From positions 45,542-109,541 of the forward strand of contig JAEXOR010000043.1 in assembly GCA_023439185.1 (NCBI GenBank): a stretch of 64,000 bases of DNA, written 5' to 3'. Numbering within the stretch: the stretch's first letter is position 1; each line of letters starts with the position of its first letter. This document shows, one piece after another, positions 1 through 8,432 of this stretch. The position numbers were made by a program, and so were the translations under genes. This DNA is from Bacillota bacterium (GTDB taxonomy: Bacteria > Bacillota > Desulfotomaculia > Desulfotomaculales > Desulfallaceae). A model generated the notes under the pieces. It saw nothing but the letters and a program-made list of their open reading frames with translations. It had not been told where the DNA came from and did not search any database.

Positions 1-674
1 TGGATGTTGATTCCCCCGGCCATTACCGCCCGATCATTGTCCTTAATGGCTTTGAGTACCAGCCCGTAATCCGTGTCAAGCATTTTTCTGAACCCGAACA
101 CGCAAATTAAAGTGGCGGTGATAATGATATAGAGCTCGACTCTCAACCCGGGTAGCGGGGCAAGTCCGCTTAATCCTTCCGTACCGCCCAGAATTTTGGT
201 GGCTTCAATAATCCTCATCATCAACAGGGGAATGGCAAAGGTAATCAGCCCGAAATAAATACCCCTCAGGCGCAGGACGGGAAATAATAACAATGTGCAT
301 AATAAAGCCCCCCCTACTGTCGCAAAGGGAATGCACAAAAAGGGAGACCAGCCGAAGCTGTGGCTTAAATAACCGGTGATGTAAGCCCCGGTTCCAAAAA
401 ACATGGCTTGCCCCAATGAAACAAGTCCGACCGAGGCCAGCATCTCCCAGCTTATAGCCAGCAAGGCAATGGTGCAGGTGATCATCATCACGTTCTGCCA
501 GTATATTCCCGTCAAATTGCCCAGTAACGGAAATGTAATCAGGAAAACAATAACCAGAAAACGAGGCATTGCTACATACGATATTTCCCGGAATGAACCA
601 ATGGCAAATATGTCATCGGTTCTTGCTTTAATGCCACGGTCGATTCTTTCTTTTCTATAGCCTGTTTTCATCAT
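1..674 (-). CDS. livM: Branched-chain amino acid ABC transporter permease LivM (3' end outside window)
   Basis: Inner-membrane permease subunit of a LIV-type ABC importer. About 224 N-terminal residues are visible and the gene runs off the left edge. After a short charged N-terminus (MMKTGYRKERIDRG) there is a string of hydrophobic helices and the LivM-like segment LGQAMFFGTGAYITGYL, then a KAIKDND stretch typical of the cytoplasmic coupling loop. The first ATG overlaps the livH stop codon (TAATG), so translation is probably coupled. It is the third gene of livJ-livH-livM; the two ATPase genes (livG, livF) would lie beyond the window. The substrate is a branched-chain amino acid or a related compound such as an amide or urea; sequence alone cannot decide. 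Confidence 0.9.
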   Translation of the reverse strand, partial: MMKTGYRKERIDRGIKARTDDIFAIGSFREISYVAMPRFLVIVFLITFPLLGNLTGIYWQNVMMITCTIALLAISWEMLASVGLVSLGQAMFFGTGAYITGYLSHSFGWSPFLCIPFATVGGALLCTLLLFPVLRLRGIYFGLITFAIPLLMMRIIEATKILGGTEGLSGLAPLPGLRVELYIIITATLICVFGFRKMLDTDYGLVLKAIKDNDRAVMAGGINI

Positions 675-1546
675 TAGACCCTTTCCTCCAACTCCTTAGA
701 CTTACCGCATAATCCCGAAGGTTTGATCACCAATACTAAAACTATGGCTGCCAGGTAGATAACCTCCATCCATTCCGGGCCGAGGTAAGTGCCTGTAATA
801 ACCCGGGCGAAGCCAAGAATAAAACAACCTAATATAAGGCCGTTGGTGCTTTCCAGACCGCCCACGATTGTTACCGCCAGGGCCAAAAGCAACACGTCAT
901 ATCCCAAATTAATAGAAATAATGCCCAATGGTAAAATTACCAGCGCGGCTACGGCTGCCAGAGCGGCTCCCAGCGCCATGCTCAGGGTGGCCGCCCAGTC
1001 GGATTCGATCCCGACGGATAAAGCGGTGTATTCATCCTGGGCCATCCCCCTGAGGGCCAGCCCTATCCTGGTGTGATGCGTAAAAAACCACAGTACTATA
1101 GCTAAGACTAATCCAATACCGATAATCAGCAACCGCTGGTAATCCACATAGACTCCGGCAATGTTAATACTTCCTTTGACAATTGCCGGAATATTGAAGT
1201 CGTAGGTGACAAAACCGCGCCACCGGAAAAATTCAAGTATCCCTATACCTACCGCGAAGGTGGCCACCACTTCCGATAGTACAATCCCCCGCACCGGCAT
1301 GATCACAACCCGGTAAATCACTCCGCCCAGAATTCCCACCAGGATTATAGTCAGCACCGCGGCCGGCCCAAAGGGCAGGCCCAGGTTGTTTAGCAGTATC
1401 CAGGCCAGGAATCCCGATAAAATATATATCCCTCCGTGGGCGAAATTGGCCACCCCGCTCAAACCGAAGGTCAGGCTAAAGCCTATGGCAGTCAGTATCA
1501 GCGTAACGCTGTTTACCAGGCCGAATATGATAATAGTTTCCAGCAT
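674..1546 (-). CDS. livH: Branched-chain amino acid ABC transporter permease LivH
   Basis: Inner-membrane permease of the same LIV-type importer, 290 residues, the usual family length. It is almost entirely hydrophobic with about eight predicted membrane segments. It carries the family signatures SLTFGLSGVANFAHGGIY near the N-terminus and RGMAQDEYTALSVGI in the cytoplasmic loop that contacts the ATPases. It starts at an ATG after a short gap that follows a hairpin behind livJ, and its stop overlaps the livM start. Function is assigned from family knowledge; the ligand is unknown. Confidence 0.92.
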   Translation of the reverse strand: MLETIIIFGLVNSVTLILTAIGFSLTFGLSGVANFAHGGIYILSGFLAWILLNNLGLPFGPAAVLTIILVGILGGVIYRVVIMPVRGIVLSEVVATFAVGIGILEFFRWRGFVTYDFNIPAIVKGSINIAGVYVDYQRLLIIGIGLVLAIVLWFFTHHTRIGLALRGMAQDEYTALSVGIESDWAATLSMALGAALAAVAALVILPLGIISINLGYDVLLLALAVTIVGGLESTNGLILGCFILGFARVITGTYLGPEWMEVIYLAAIVLVLVIKPSGLCGKSKELEERV

Positions 1547-1575
1547 TAAATTGACTCCTCTTTTAGAATAGTGTT

Positions 1576-1605
1576 GCGGAAACGGTCCCGAGAGGCCGTT
1601 CCCGC
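1576..1605 (-). other. Intercistronic hairpin between livJ and livH
   Basis: A stem GCGGaAACGG / CCGTTcCCGC with one mismatch and a ten-base loop lies in the 73-base gap after livJ. No T-run follows, so it is unlikely to be a full terminator. Hairpins at this place after binding-protein genes commonly stabilise the upstream mRNA, giving excess binding protein over permease; that role is inferred here. Confidence 0.5.
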
Positions 1606-1619
1606 ATTTGTAGCAGTTG

Positions 1620-2933
1620 TTATTTCATATATTCGGGCAGCTCAATATCCGCCTCCTTGGCTACTTCGGGGAACACGGGCACCCGTACGCCAGGCGCCTT
1701 CCATTGGAAAGCGGCGCCAATGGCTGTTTCTTTCGGATCAACTCCATACACAACCTGGTGGTCGTCGGTAAATGTTATCTTACCTATTACTCCGTCCATA
1801 TTGGTGCTTTCCAGGGCCGTAACAACGGCATCCGCATCCATTGTTCCGGCACGTTCAATGGCGTCGGCTATGACGTAAACGGCGTCATAAGCCGGTCCCG
1901 GGCCGTGGCCGCTTAGTTTTTGGGCCTGTTCATCACCAAATTTCTCGGCGTAATGATCATAAAATTGTACTGATTTGGGCACAGCTTGCACGGGAAGCGG
2001 GCCGATTTCATAAATTAAGTTGATTAGCCCCTCAACATCTCCGTCGAAAGTTTTCCAACCGTTACCCGTTGCCGCCGGACTGATGAAGCCCGCCAACAGA
2101 GCAGGTACTTGCATTCCTTTTGCCTGCTTCATAAGAATACCCGATTGGGGCATATCGAATATGGGCACAATTACCTGGGCATTTTTATTTTTGGCGTTAC
2201 TCAAGGTGGTGGAAAAGTCTGAAGCGCCGGTGGGATAAGAATCAAATCCTACAACCTCCCAACCGTTGGTTTCAAGCCATTTTTGGAGGCCGCTGCCTGT
2301 TCCCTTGGCCCAGAGTACGTCCTGGGTGACAATATAGGCCTTGTTAAAATTAAATTGCTTGCCGATATACTCCATGGTTTTGCCCAGATAATCAACCAGG
2401 TAAATAGTATTTAAGCCCATTCTAAACATGTACTTGTAGCTTTCATTTTCGGCAACTTTGGTCTGAAAATCCGGGGCCATGGCAATTGTAGTGATGTATG
2501 GGATTTTATATTTGGCGATTATATCCATCGATGCCAGTAAAACCTCGGAACGAAATGAACCGACCAGTATGGCGTCAGGCTTCTTTTCGGTAATCAATTT
2601 TTCCAGGGCTGCCAGGGCATCATGTACAGGCAACCCGGGTTCATGTTCCCTGGTGTCGATGGACACTATTTCCAGAAGACGCTTTTCACCCCCGACTGAC
2701 ACTCCACCGGCAGCGTTGATTTCTCCCACAGCCAGTTCCACCGCTCTTAACGAGTCGGCCCCTTCGATGGAACCCATGGCGGTCGGTACACCAATGACAA
2801 TAGTTTCAGCTCCTGCGGAACCGCCATCATTACCGGACTGTGTTTGCCCTCCTTGACCGCCGCAGCCTGTGATTGTTATAATCATGATTACAGTAAACGC
2901 CAAGATCCAAAAAACTGATAATTTTCTGTTCAT
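1620..2933 (-). CDS. livJ: LIV-type ABC transporter substrate-binding lipoprotein
   Basis: Extracytoplasmic ligand-binding protein of the LIV importer (Leu/Ile/Val-binding protein fold, type I periplasmic binding protein), 437 residues. It has a lipoprotein signal (MNRK, a hydrophobic core, lipobox TGC with Cys24) followed by a Gly/Ser-rich tether. The body starts with ETIVIGVPTAMGSIEG and shows the ABC-binding-protein pattern of alternating Rossmann-like strands, including AVELAVGEINAAGG. An AAGGAGGT ribosome binding site precedes the ATG. It is first in the operon, behind a likely sigma-54 promoter, and divergent from a sigma-54 activator. Ligand could be an amino acid, an amide or urea. 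Confidence 0.9.
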   Translation of the reverse strand: MNRKLSVFWILAFTVIMIITITGCGGQGGQTQSGNDGGSAGAETIVIGVPTAMGSIEGADSLRAVELAVGEINAAGGVSVGGEKRLLEIVSIDTREHEPGLPVHDALAALEKLITEKKPDAILVGSFRSEVLLASMDIIAKYKIPYITTIAMAPDFQTKVAENESYKYMFRMGLNTIYLVDYLGKTMEYIGKQFNFNKAYIVTQDVLWAKGTGSGLQKWLETNGWEVVGFDSYPTGASDFSTTLSNAKNKNAQVIVPIFDMPQSGILMKQAKGMQVPALLAGFISPAATGNGWKTFDGDVEGLINLIYEIGPLPVQAVPKSVQFYDHYAEKFGDEQAQKLSGHGPGPAYDAVYVIADAIERAGTMDADAVVTALESTNMDGVIGKITFTDDHQVVYGVDPKETAIGAAFQWKAPGVRVPVFPEVAKEADIELPEYMK

Positions 2934-3095
2934 GCTGAACTTGTACCTCCTTTTTTAAATTTTGTAGAAGTTGCGTTAATATTTTTAATAATCAACCCCT
3001 TTCATTTGAGCTAATTTGCTCTAATAGAAAATATATTGCCGTGCTATTTAGAATAAAGCGTTAATTCAGAAAATTCCTTAATTTAAAAACCTATT

Positions 3096-3111
3096 AGCAA
3101 TATTTATACCA
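3096..3111 (-). promoter_or_regulatory. Candidate sigma-54 (-24/-12) promoter of the liv operon
   Basis: On the minus strand the site reads TGGTATAAATATTGCT. It matches the sigma-54 consensus TGGCAY-R-N4-TTGCW at all fixed positions but one and has the strict GG-N10-GC spacing. It lies about 160 bases upstream of livJ, in the 340-base gap between livJ and the divergent sigma-54 activator gene. Apart from this site and an inverted repeat GAGC-N6-GCTC near 3008-3021, I see no other gene or RNA in the gap (2934-3273). Confidence 0.6.
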
Positions 3112-3273
3112 TTTAAAAATAGCTATTAATAACGGGAATATAGTCAAATCTGTATTGTCGATGTAGAAAACTTCATACCGGCCAGGTAGCAAAAGTAATA
3201 CAAAGCTATTTTTTTGTATCGAAAATGCAACATTGGCTTCCGTTTCAGTATTTTGAGTGATGAGGTGATCAAT

Positions 3274-4689
3274 ATGGTAGATGGCTTACAACTCTCAAGT
3301 AATGGAGTAAATAACGTGCAGGGCCGGTTCGATTTGGAACGCATAATAACTAATTCATGTGATTCGATTTTAGCTGTCGATTTGTCAGGCAATGTGCTTT
3401 TTGCTAATCTGTCAACTTCGAAAATGATGGGCATTAAGCCGGAAGAATTAACGAAAAATAATGTAAAAAAATTACTTGAAAGGGAAATATACGACTGGTC
3501 TCCTTCTATGAAGGTCATGGAAACGGGTTCTGTGGTAACAGGAAGGGTAAAAACCTGGATTGGTCGTGATCTGATATCAGTTAGTACTCCTTTATTTGAT
3601 GAAAAAGGTAACATTATTATGGCCATCACAAATACTCGCGATAAAGCACTTTTGGATCAGTATGTCAATACGTTTAATAAAGAAAAAGCAAAACATGAGC
3701 AAAATAAAACCGTAATGGAATACTTGAGTTATGATGTGCATCCAAATGTTTTAGTGGCCGAAAGCTACCAAATGCGTCAAATTATCAAGACCGCCAACAT
3801 CATAGCCAAAACTGACAGTACCGTAATTATTAATGGCGAGTCCGGTACCGGTAAAGAGGTGATCGCAAGGTATATTTATAAAAATAGCCTTCGCTCCAAA
3901 GAACCGTTTATTCCGGTAAATTGCGCAGCAATCCCAAATGAATTAATGGAGTCGGAAATTTTCGGTTATGTGCGGGGAGCATTTACTGGTGCGAGCTTGC
4001 AGGGAAAACCGGGCTTTTTTGAAATGGCAGACAAAGGAACATTATTTTTGGACGAGATTGCAGATTTGCCGTTATCAATGCAGTCTAAGTTGTTAAGAGT
4101 ATTGGAAACCGGTGAAGTACAAAGGTTGGGCAGTACAAATATTCAGAGGACTAACGTTCGGTTGATCACCGCGACGAACAGAGACTTGAAATCAATGGTA
4201 GATCAAAAATTGTTTAGAAACGACTTATATTACCGCCTTAATGTAATACCGGTAAATATACCGCCGCTCAGGGAAAGACCTGAGGATCTTGTTGTACTGG
4301 CTCAAAGTTTTCTTGATGAATTGAACAGCAAGTATAACCTAAAAAAAGAGTTCACTAAAAATACAATTAATGTATTACTTGATTATGAATGGCCCGGTAA
4401 CATAAGGGAACTTCGCAATATTATTGAAAGATTGGTTATTACATCAGAGGGAAATGTATTAGATTTTGAAGACAATTACCCGTTGAACGTTAAAGCTCAG
4501 TCAAAAAAGCAAAATGTTTTGTCAAGTATTTATAGAAGCTATAATGGGAACTTAAAAACTTTTATGAAGGCAGTGGAGAAAGAGTATATCAATCATGTGT
4601 TGTCTGAATGCAATGGGCGAGTGGGAGAAGCATCCAGGCGGTTAGGAATTCACCGCACCATGCTTTACCGTAAGATTAGAAATGATTAG
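3274..4689 (+). CDS. Sigma-54-dependent transcriptional activator (PAS-AAA+-Fis)
   Basis: Enhancer-binding protein that opens sigma-54 promoters by ATP hydrolysis. With the ATG at 3274 (ribosome binding site GAGGTG) it has 471 residues; an upstream TTG at 3214 has no clear site. Order of domains: an N-terminal PAS-like sensor (about 20-125, SILAVDLSGNVLFAN), an AAA+ domain with Walker A GESGTGKE (about 188), the sigma-54 contact loop GAFTGA (about 235) and Walker B LFLDE (about 257), then a C-terminal Fis-type helix-turn-helix ending in HRTMLYRKIRND. It resembles RocR/PrdR-type regulators of amino-acid catabolism. It is divergent from livJ, which has a -24/-12 promoter, so it probably activates the transporter. 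It overlaps the convergent HAD gene by 14 bases. Confidence 0.93.
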   Translation: MVDGLQLSSNGVNNVQGRFDLERIITNSCDSILAVDLSGNVLFANLSTSKMMGIKPEELTKNNVKKLLEREIYDWSPSMKVMETGSVVTGRVKTWIGRDLISVSTPLFDEKGNIIMAITNTRDKALLDQYVNTFNKEKAKHEQNKTVMEYLSYDVHPNVLVAESYQMRQIIKTANIIAKTDSTVIINGESGTGKEVIARYIYKNSLRSKEPFIPVNCAAIPNELMESEIFGYVRGAFTGASLQGKPGFFEMADKGTLFLDEIADLPLSMQSKLLRVLETGEVQRLGSTNIQRTNVRLITATNRDLKSMVDQKLFRNDLYYRLNVIPVNIPPLRERPEDLVVLAQSFLDELNSKYNLKKEFTKNTINVLLDYEWPGNIRELRNIIERLVITSEGNVLDFEDNYPLNVKAQSKKQNVLSSIYRSYNGNLKTFMKAVEKEYINHVLSECNGRVGEASRRLGIHRTMLYRKIRND

Positions 4690-5338
4690 GCGGTTTTGGG
4701 TTAAAACCCATGGTTTTTAATGCCCCGGGCAGTTCAGTCAATTGTTCAATTACAATATCCGGCTGTTGCCGGAGCAGCGTTTCCTTTTGATTCTCACCCC
4801 CCAGTACTATGCCTACCTTTATCCCCGCATTTCTGGCGGCCTCTATATCTGTGAGACTGTCCCCGATATGAATGGTATCTTCTTTTTCAACCATGGCCCA
4901 TTTTATGGCATTAAGCAAGCCTTCCGGGGCCGGCTTTAAGAACCTGACGTCATTTCTGGTTACAATCAGCCCGAAGATATTTTGCAGGCCGAATAATGTC
5001 AATACTTGATCCAAACCGTTTTTGCCGATATTACTTACCAGCGCCAACCGATACCCATTTAATTGGTTTAGAGTATCAAGTAGTCCCGCCGCCGGCTTCC
5101 ATCTTGAAGCCGCGTCAAGATCATATTTTTCGTAAATATCATCAATGAAACCCCAACCAGCGCCCTTTTCCCGGGCCAGATTATAAACGGCTGCGTAATT
5201 CATGTTTTCAAAAAATTCCCTGGGGGTTCCTTTTTCAGATAACACAGTTAGAGTTTCATTTACAGCCCGGGTTAAATTCCATTGAAAATCAACCAGCGTG
5301 CCCTCGAAATCAAAGGTGATCAATTTATTTTTATTCAA
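4676..5338 (-). CDS. HAD-superfamily hydrolase (phosphoglycolate phosphatase-like)
   Basis: Predicted cytoplasmic phosphatase of the haloacid dehalogenase superfamily, 220 residues. Motif I is DFEGT with nucleophile Asp10, motif II is ALVSN, motif III is the Lys in LKPAP, and motif IV is GDSLTDIEAA. Between motifs I and II lies an alpha-helical cap of about 70 residues, as in the PGP/Gph subgroup. The second acidic residue of motif I, usually Asp in phosphatases, is Glu12 here, which may affect activity. Start is a TTG after AAGGGG; it is 18 bases downstream of kdpE and may be cotranscribed. The substrate cannot be told from sequence. Confidence 0.85.
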   Translation of the reverse strand: MNKNKLITFDFEGTLVDFQWNLTRAVNETLTVLSEKGTPREFFENMNYAAVYNLAREKGAGWGFIDDIYEKYDLDAASRWKPAAGLLDTLNQLNGYRLALVSNIGKNGLDQVLTLFGLQNIFGLIVTRNDVRFLKPAPEGLLNAIKWAMVEKEDTIHIGDSLTDIEAARNAGIKVGIVLGGENQKETLLRQQPDIVIEQLTELPGALKTMGFNPKPPNHF

Positions 5339-5356
5339 TTAAAGCAGCCCCTTTCT

Positions 5357-6040
5357 TTAAAGGAGGCGGTACCCAATTCCCGGCTCGGTGATGATATGCT
5401 TCGGACGTGACGGGTCGGCTTCAATTTTACGTCTAAGTTGTCCCATATAAACTCTAAGGTAATGAACATCATCTTCATAAGACGGCCCCCAGACACTGCG
5501 GAGAAGGTGTTTATGCGTAATCACCTTTCCGGCGCCGATGGCGAGATGTTTAATCAATTCATATTCCGTGGGGGACAGTTTTATTTCTTTCTCGTTGATT
5601 TTAACCCTCCGGTGGGCCAGATCGATTATTAGATCATTAAAATTCAATACCGGTTCATTTTGCACTCCTGCTATGTGCCGTAGAGCCGCTCTTATCCGGG
5701 CCAGTAATTCTCCCATGCCGAACGGTTTGGTCAGGTAATCGTCAGCACCGGCGTCAAGGGCGATAATTTTATCCTGTTCCTGTTCCCGGGCCGAAAGGAT
5801 AATAATTGGTGTTTTTGTCCATTGGCGCAGGTTTTGAATTACTTCCAAACCGTCCATATCAGGCAGCCCAAGGTCGAGAATGATGACATCCGGTTTATAG
5901 GAGCTTACTTGTAATAATGCTTCCTGGCCGGTGGCGGCTTCGTTTACTTTAAAGCCGTGGTTGGTCAGGGTAACTCCCAGCAATTTGATAATCTGCGCCT
6001 CGTCGTCCACAACCAAAATACGCGCCCCCTGGTTGTTCAT
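5357..6040 (-). CDS. kdpE: OmpR/KdpE-family response regulator
   Basis: DNA-binding response regulator, 227 residues from the ATG at 6040, which follows AAAGGAGGG. The receiver domain occupies about 1-120 with the acidic pair DD at 12-13, phospho-acceptor Asp56 (ILDLGLP) and Lys in TKPF. The C-terminal winged helix ends in HIITEPGIGYRLL, a KdpE signature. It directly follows the kdpD-like kinase. In its family it turns on the high-affinity K+ pump kdpFABC, but no kdpFABC is in this window, so the target is inferred to be elsewhere or different. Confidence 0.88.
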   Translation of the reverse strand: MNNQGARILVVDDEAQIIKLLGVTLTNHGFKVNEAATGQEALLQVSSYKPDVIILDLGLPDMDGLEVIQNLRQWTKTPIIILSAREQEQDKIIALDAGADDYLTKPFGMGELLARIRAALRHIAGVQNEPVLNFNDLIIDLAHRRVKINEKEIKLSPTEYELIKHLAIGAGKVITHKHLLRSVWGPSYEDDVHYLRVYMGQLRRKIEADPSRPKHIITEPGIGYRLL

Positions 6041-6064
6041 ACTAACCCTCCTTTGCCGCCACAA

Positions 6065-7630
6065 TTACTTATGCGGTATTACGCCACCGACCGGAAGTGT
6101 AAATGTGACTACGACACCGCCCGCGGGATCGTTTCGGGCCCATATTTTACCCTTGTGAGCCTCAATAAACCCCTTACAGATGGCAAGCCCCAGGCCGGTG
6201 CCGCTAATACGGCGTAATGACTTGAGTCTATAGAACTTGTTAAAAATATTCTCTGTGTCTTCGGAAGGGATATGCTGTCCCTTGTTGGCCATCGATATGA
6301 AAATATCCTTACCCCCGGAGCGGACGGAAATAGTTATTTCCGTATCGGGAGTCGAATATTTTACAGCGTTGTCTATTAAATTCACCAGCACTTGTTCTAT
6401 TAATATGACGTCGGCCTTGATCAGCGGCAGATCCTGTTCAATGTCAATTTTCACAGGGCGGTTGGTCAGGGAATAATCCATTCTGCCAAGGGCGACCCCT
6501 ATGATATCCTGAATATCGCACCATTCTTTATTTAACTGCAAAAAGCCGCTTTCCAGTTTGGCCATATCCAAAAGATTGCTTACAAAACGGTTCATACGCA
6601 AAGCGCCCATCTGGATACTGGTCAACAGTTCTTTACGGACTTGAGTGGTATAGACGGCGTCGCTTTCCAGGAGCTCTGTTACGGCACCTACTATCGATGA
6701 CAGCGGAGTGCGGAAATCATGGGAAAGTGAACTGAATAAGGCGCTGCGCAAGCGTTCCGATTCAGCCAGCATTTCCGCTGTTTTGGCCTGCTCCGCCAAC
6801 TTAGCCCGGGTTACCGCCATTGCCGCAAGACTAGAAAACGCTTCCAGCAGCATTAATTGCTCGGGCTGAGAATAAAATGCCGGGTTGCCGGCACGGACCC
6901 CGAGTACCCCTCTTGCCTGACCATCAGTTATTAACGGCAAATAAAGGGTGTCCGAATTATCCGGCGGACGGATTTTCCTGCCGGCCTTTTCCTCTTGCTT
7001 GAAGACCTGCTCAAACACTACCCTTTCTTTGTCGTTTATAAAGCTATCCCCGTCCGGCACCGAACAACCGATTATTACCAATTTACCGTCTTTATCGGGC
7101 AAAAGGAGTACCACCTTGCCCCCAATGACTTCGGCCACTTTGTTGACAATGCTTTCAACCACTTTATTCAGCTCTGAAACAGCGGCAATGTCCCTGCTTA
7201 ACGAGTACAACGCGGACATCCTGGCCTCGCCATGCCGGGCTTTGATTACCTGCTGCTGCAAACGGGTTGACAGAGTGCCGGTAATAAAAGCCACCAGCAG
7301 AAAAATAATCAAACTGACTAAGTATTTTAGATCGGGAATGCCAAATGCGAAAGCGGGGTGAACATAGAAATAATCAAATATCAATACGCCCACGGCTGCG
7401 GAAGTAACCGCCGGCCCCGTTCCCCACCGGGCGGCGGTGAACAGTATTGGCAGCAGCAGGATCATTACCACGTTGGCCAGTCCCAAATAAGGGGTTAACA
7501 GTCCCGCGATAATTGTAACCGACAGCATTAACAGCAAAGCCAGTGAATAAGAAGCCGGTCCGACGCGGAAGTCATCTTCATGCTCTCCGGGGATAGCCGC
7601 GCCGGAGTTCTTCCGTTGTTTTCCGTCCAT
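6065..7630 (-). CDS. kdpD: KdpD-like sensor histidine kinase lacking the N-terminal Kdp domain
   Basis: Membrane histidine kinase of 521 residues; full KdpD is near 890. It begins at the four-helix DUF4118 membrane region (about 27-125), continues with a GAF-like domain (about 140-275), HisKA with His304 (SLSHDFRTPL), and a HATPase with NLIDNAVKYS and GTGLGLAICKG. The cytosolic KdpD/USP domain that binds regulatory ligands in E. coli is absent; such short forms occur in Firmicutes. The start follows AGGTGATAA. It is paired with kdpE 24 bases downstream. Signal could be K+, c-di-AMP-independent turgor cues, or another input; unknown. Confidence 0.87.
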   Translation of the reverse strand: MDGKQRKNSGAAIPGEHEDDFRVGPASYSLALLLMLSVTIIAGLLTPYLGLANVVMILLLPILFTAARWGTGPAVTSAAVGVLIFDYFYVHPAFAFGIPDLKYLVSLIIFLLVAFITGTLSTRLQQQVIKARHGEARMSALYSLSRDIAAVSELNKVVESIVNKVAEVIGGKVVLLLPDKDGKLVIIGCSVPDGDSFINDKERVVFEQVFKQEEKAGRKIRPPDNSDTLYLPLITDGQARGVLGVRAGNPAFYSQPEQLMLLEAFSSLAAMAVTRAKLAEQAKTAEMLAESERLRSALFSSLSHDFRTPLSSIVGAVTELLESDAVYTTQVRKELLTSIQMGALRMNRFVSNLLDMAKLESGFLQLNKEWCDIQDIIGVALGRMDYSLTNRPVKIDIEQDLPLIKADVILIEQVLVNLIDNAVKYSTPDTEITISVRSGGKDIFISMANKGQHIPSEDTENIFNKFYRLKSLRRISGTGLGLAICKGFIEAHKGKIWARNDPAGGVVVTFTLPVGGVIPHK

Positions 7631-7703
7631 AATGATTTATCACCTGTCCTGGGATTTGAACTGGAGCGTTAACACCTTGCCCGACACCTTTTATGTTCAG
7701 CAT
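7578..7703 (-). CDS. Possible 41-residue leader ORF overlapping the kdpD start
   Basis: A short frame (MLNIKGVGQGVNAPVQ...) starts at an ATG ten bases after a strong AAAAGGAGG and ends 53 bases inside kdpD in another frame. The ribosome binding site is better than the one for kdpD, so it could couple or limit kdpD translation. I do not recognise the peptide and it may be chance. Confidence 0.3.
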   Translation of the reverse strand: MLNIKGVGQGVNAPVQIPGQVINHYGRKTTEELRRGYPRRA

Positions 7704-7943
7704 CGGGTTCATACCTCCTTTTATATTATCGAATACTTTTTTTTACATTAATAGAGTTTTTACGGCATAGCACCTAAAAATAAAGTAAAAATTGAGGTTA
7801 AAGCGTATTTCTCAGTCGGTTATATTGTTAAAATTGCGCTAATAGTTTTAATTTACTGCCGAAGGGGGTGCCGATGGTGGGAATAAAAAAATGAGTGAAA
7901 TCAGTTTGTGACAACATTGATTGGCATAAGGAGGTATCAATAG

Positions 7944-8432
7944 ATGCGATTCAAACGGATTGCCGAGGGTCTGGAGTGGGTAGGTCTTGTAGGGTTAATG
8001 TTAATGCTTCTATTTACCATGATCGACGTAATCGGCTCCACGGTGTTTAATAAACCTCTGCGGGGCGCAACCGAACTGGTCGGCTATTTCCAGATTATCG
8101 CTATTGCCGGCGCCGTGGCAATTGGTTTTTACTCCGACCGGCATATCGCCATTGATTTTCTGGTTATTTATCTGCCAAAGGCAGCAAGGAAGCTGGTTAA
8201 AAAATTTGTGGCTGTTGTATGCCTGATTTTTTTCATTATTCTTAGCTGGCAGAGTTTTATTTATGGAACGGCACTCCAACAATCCGGTGAATTAAGCTCA
8301 ACGGCGCATATCCCCCTGTATCCTTTCGCCTATTTTATCGCTTTTGCTTCTGTTATAGCCGCATTATACTTTATTGATCAACTATTGCCAGTAAGGACAC
8401 GGAAAGGGAGTGCTGAACGTGAGTCCGGTTGA
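7944..8432 (+). CDS. dctQ: TRAP transporter small permease (DctQ family)
   Basis: Small membrane subunit of a tripartite ATP-independent periplasmic transporter, 162 residues with four hydrophobic segments, the usual family form. It includes GVLGLM-type helix 1 and the family-typical conserved region RGATELVGYFQ followed by DRHIAIDFLV. Start is ATG after AAGGAGGTATCAATAG. It overlaps dctM. Such pairs import C4-dicarboxylates, sialic acids, ectoine and other organic acids driven by an ion gradient. The normally adjacent binding protein gene (dctP) is absent, so substrate cannot be guessed. Confidence 0.85.
   Translation: MRFKRIAEGLEWVGLVGLMLMLLFTMIDVIGSTVFNKPLRGATELVGYFQIIAIAGAVAIGFYSDRHIAIDFLVIYLPKAARKLVKKFVAVVCLIFFIILSWQSFIYGTALQQSGELSSTAHIPLYPFAYFIAFASVIAALYFIDQLLPVRTRKGSAERESG

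Noticed and set aside
3214..3273. Upstream TTG start for the sigma-54 activator
   Set aside because: No ribosome binding site; ATG at 3274 has GAGGTG at proper distance.
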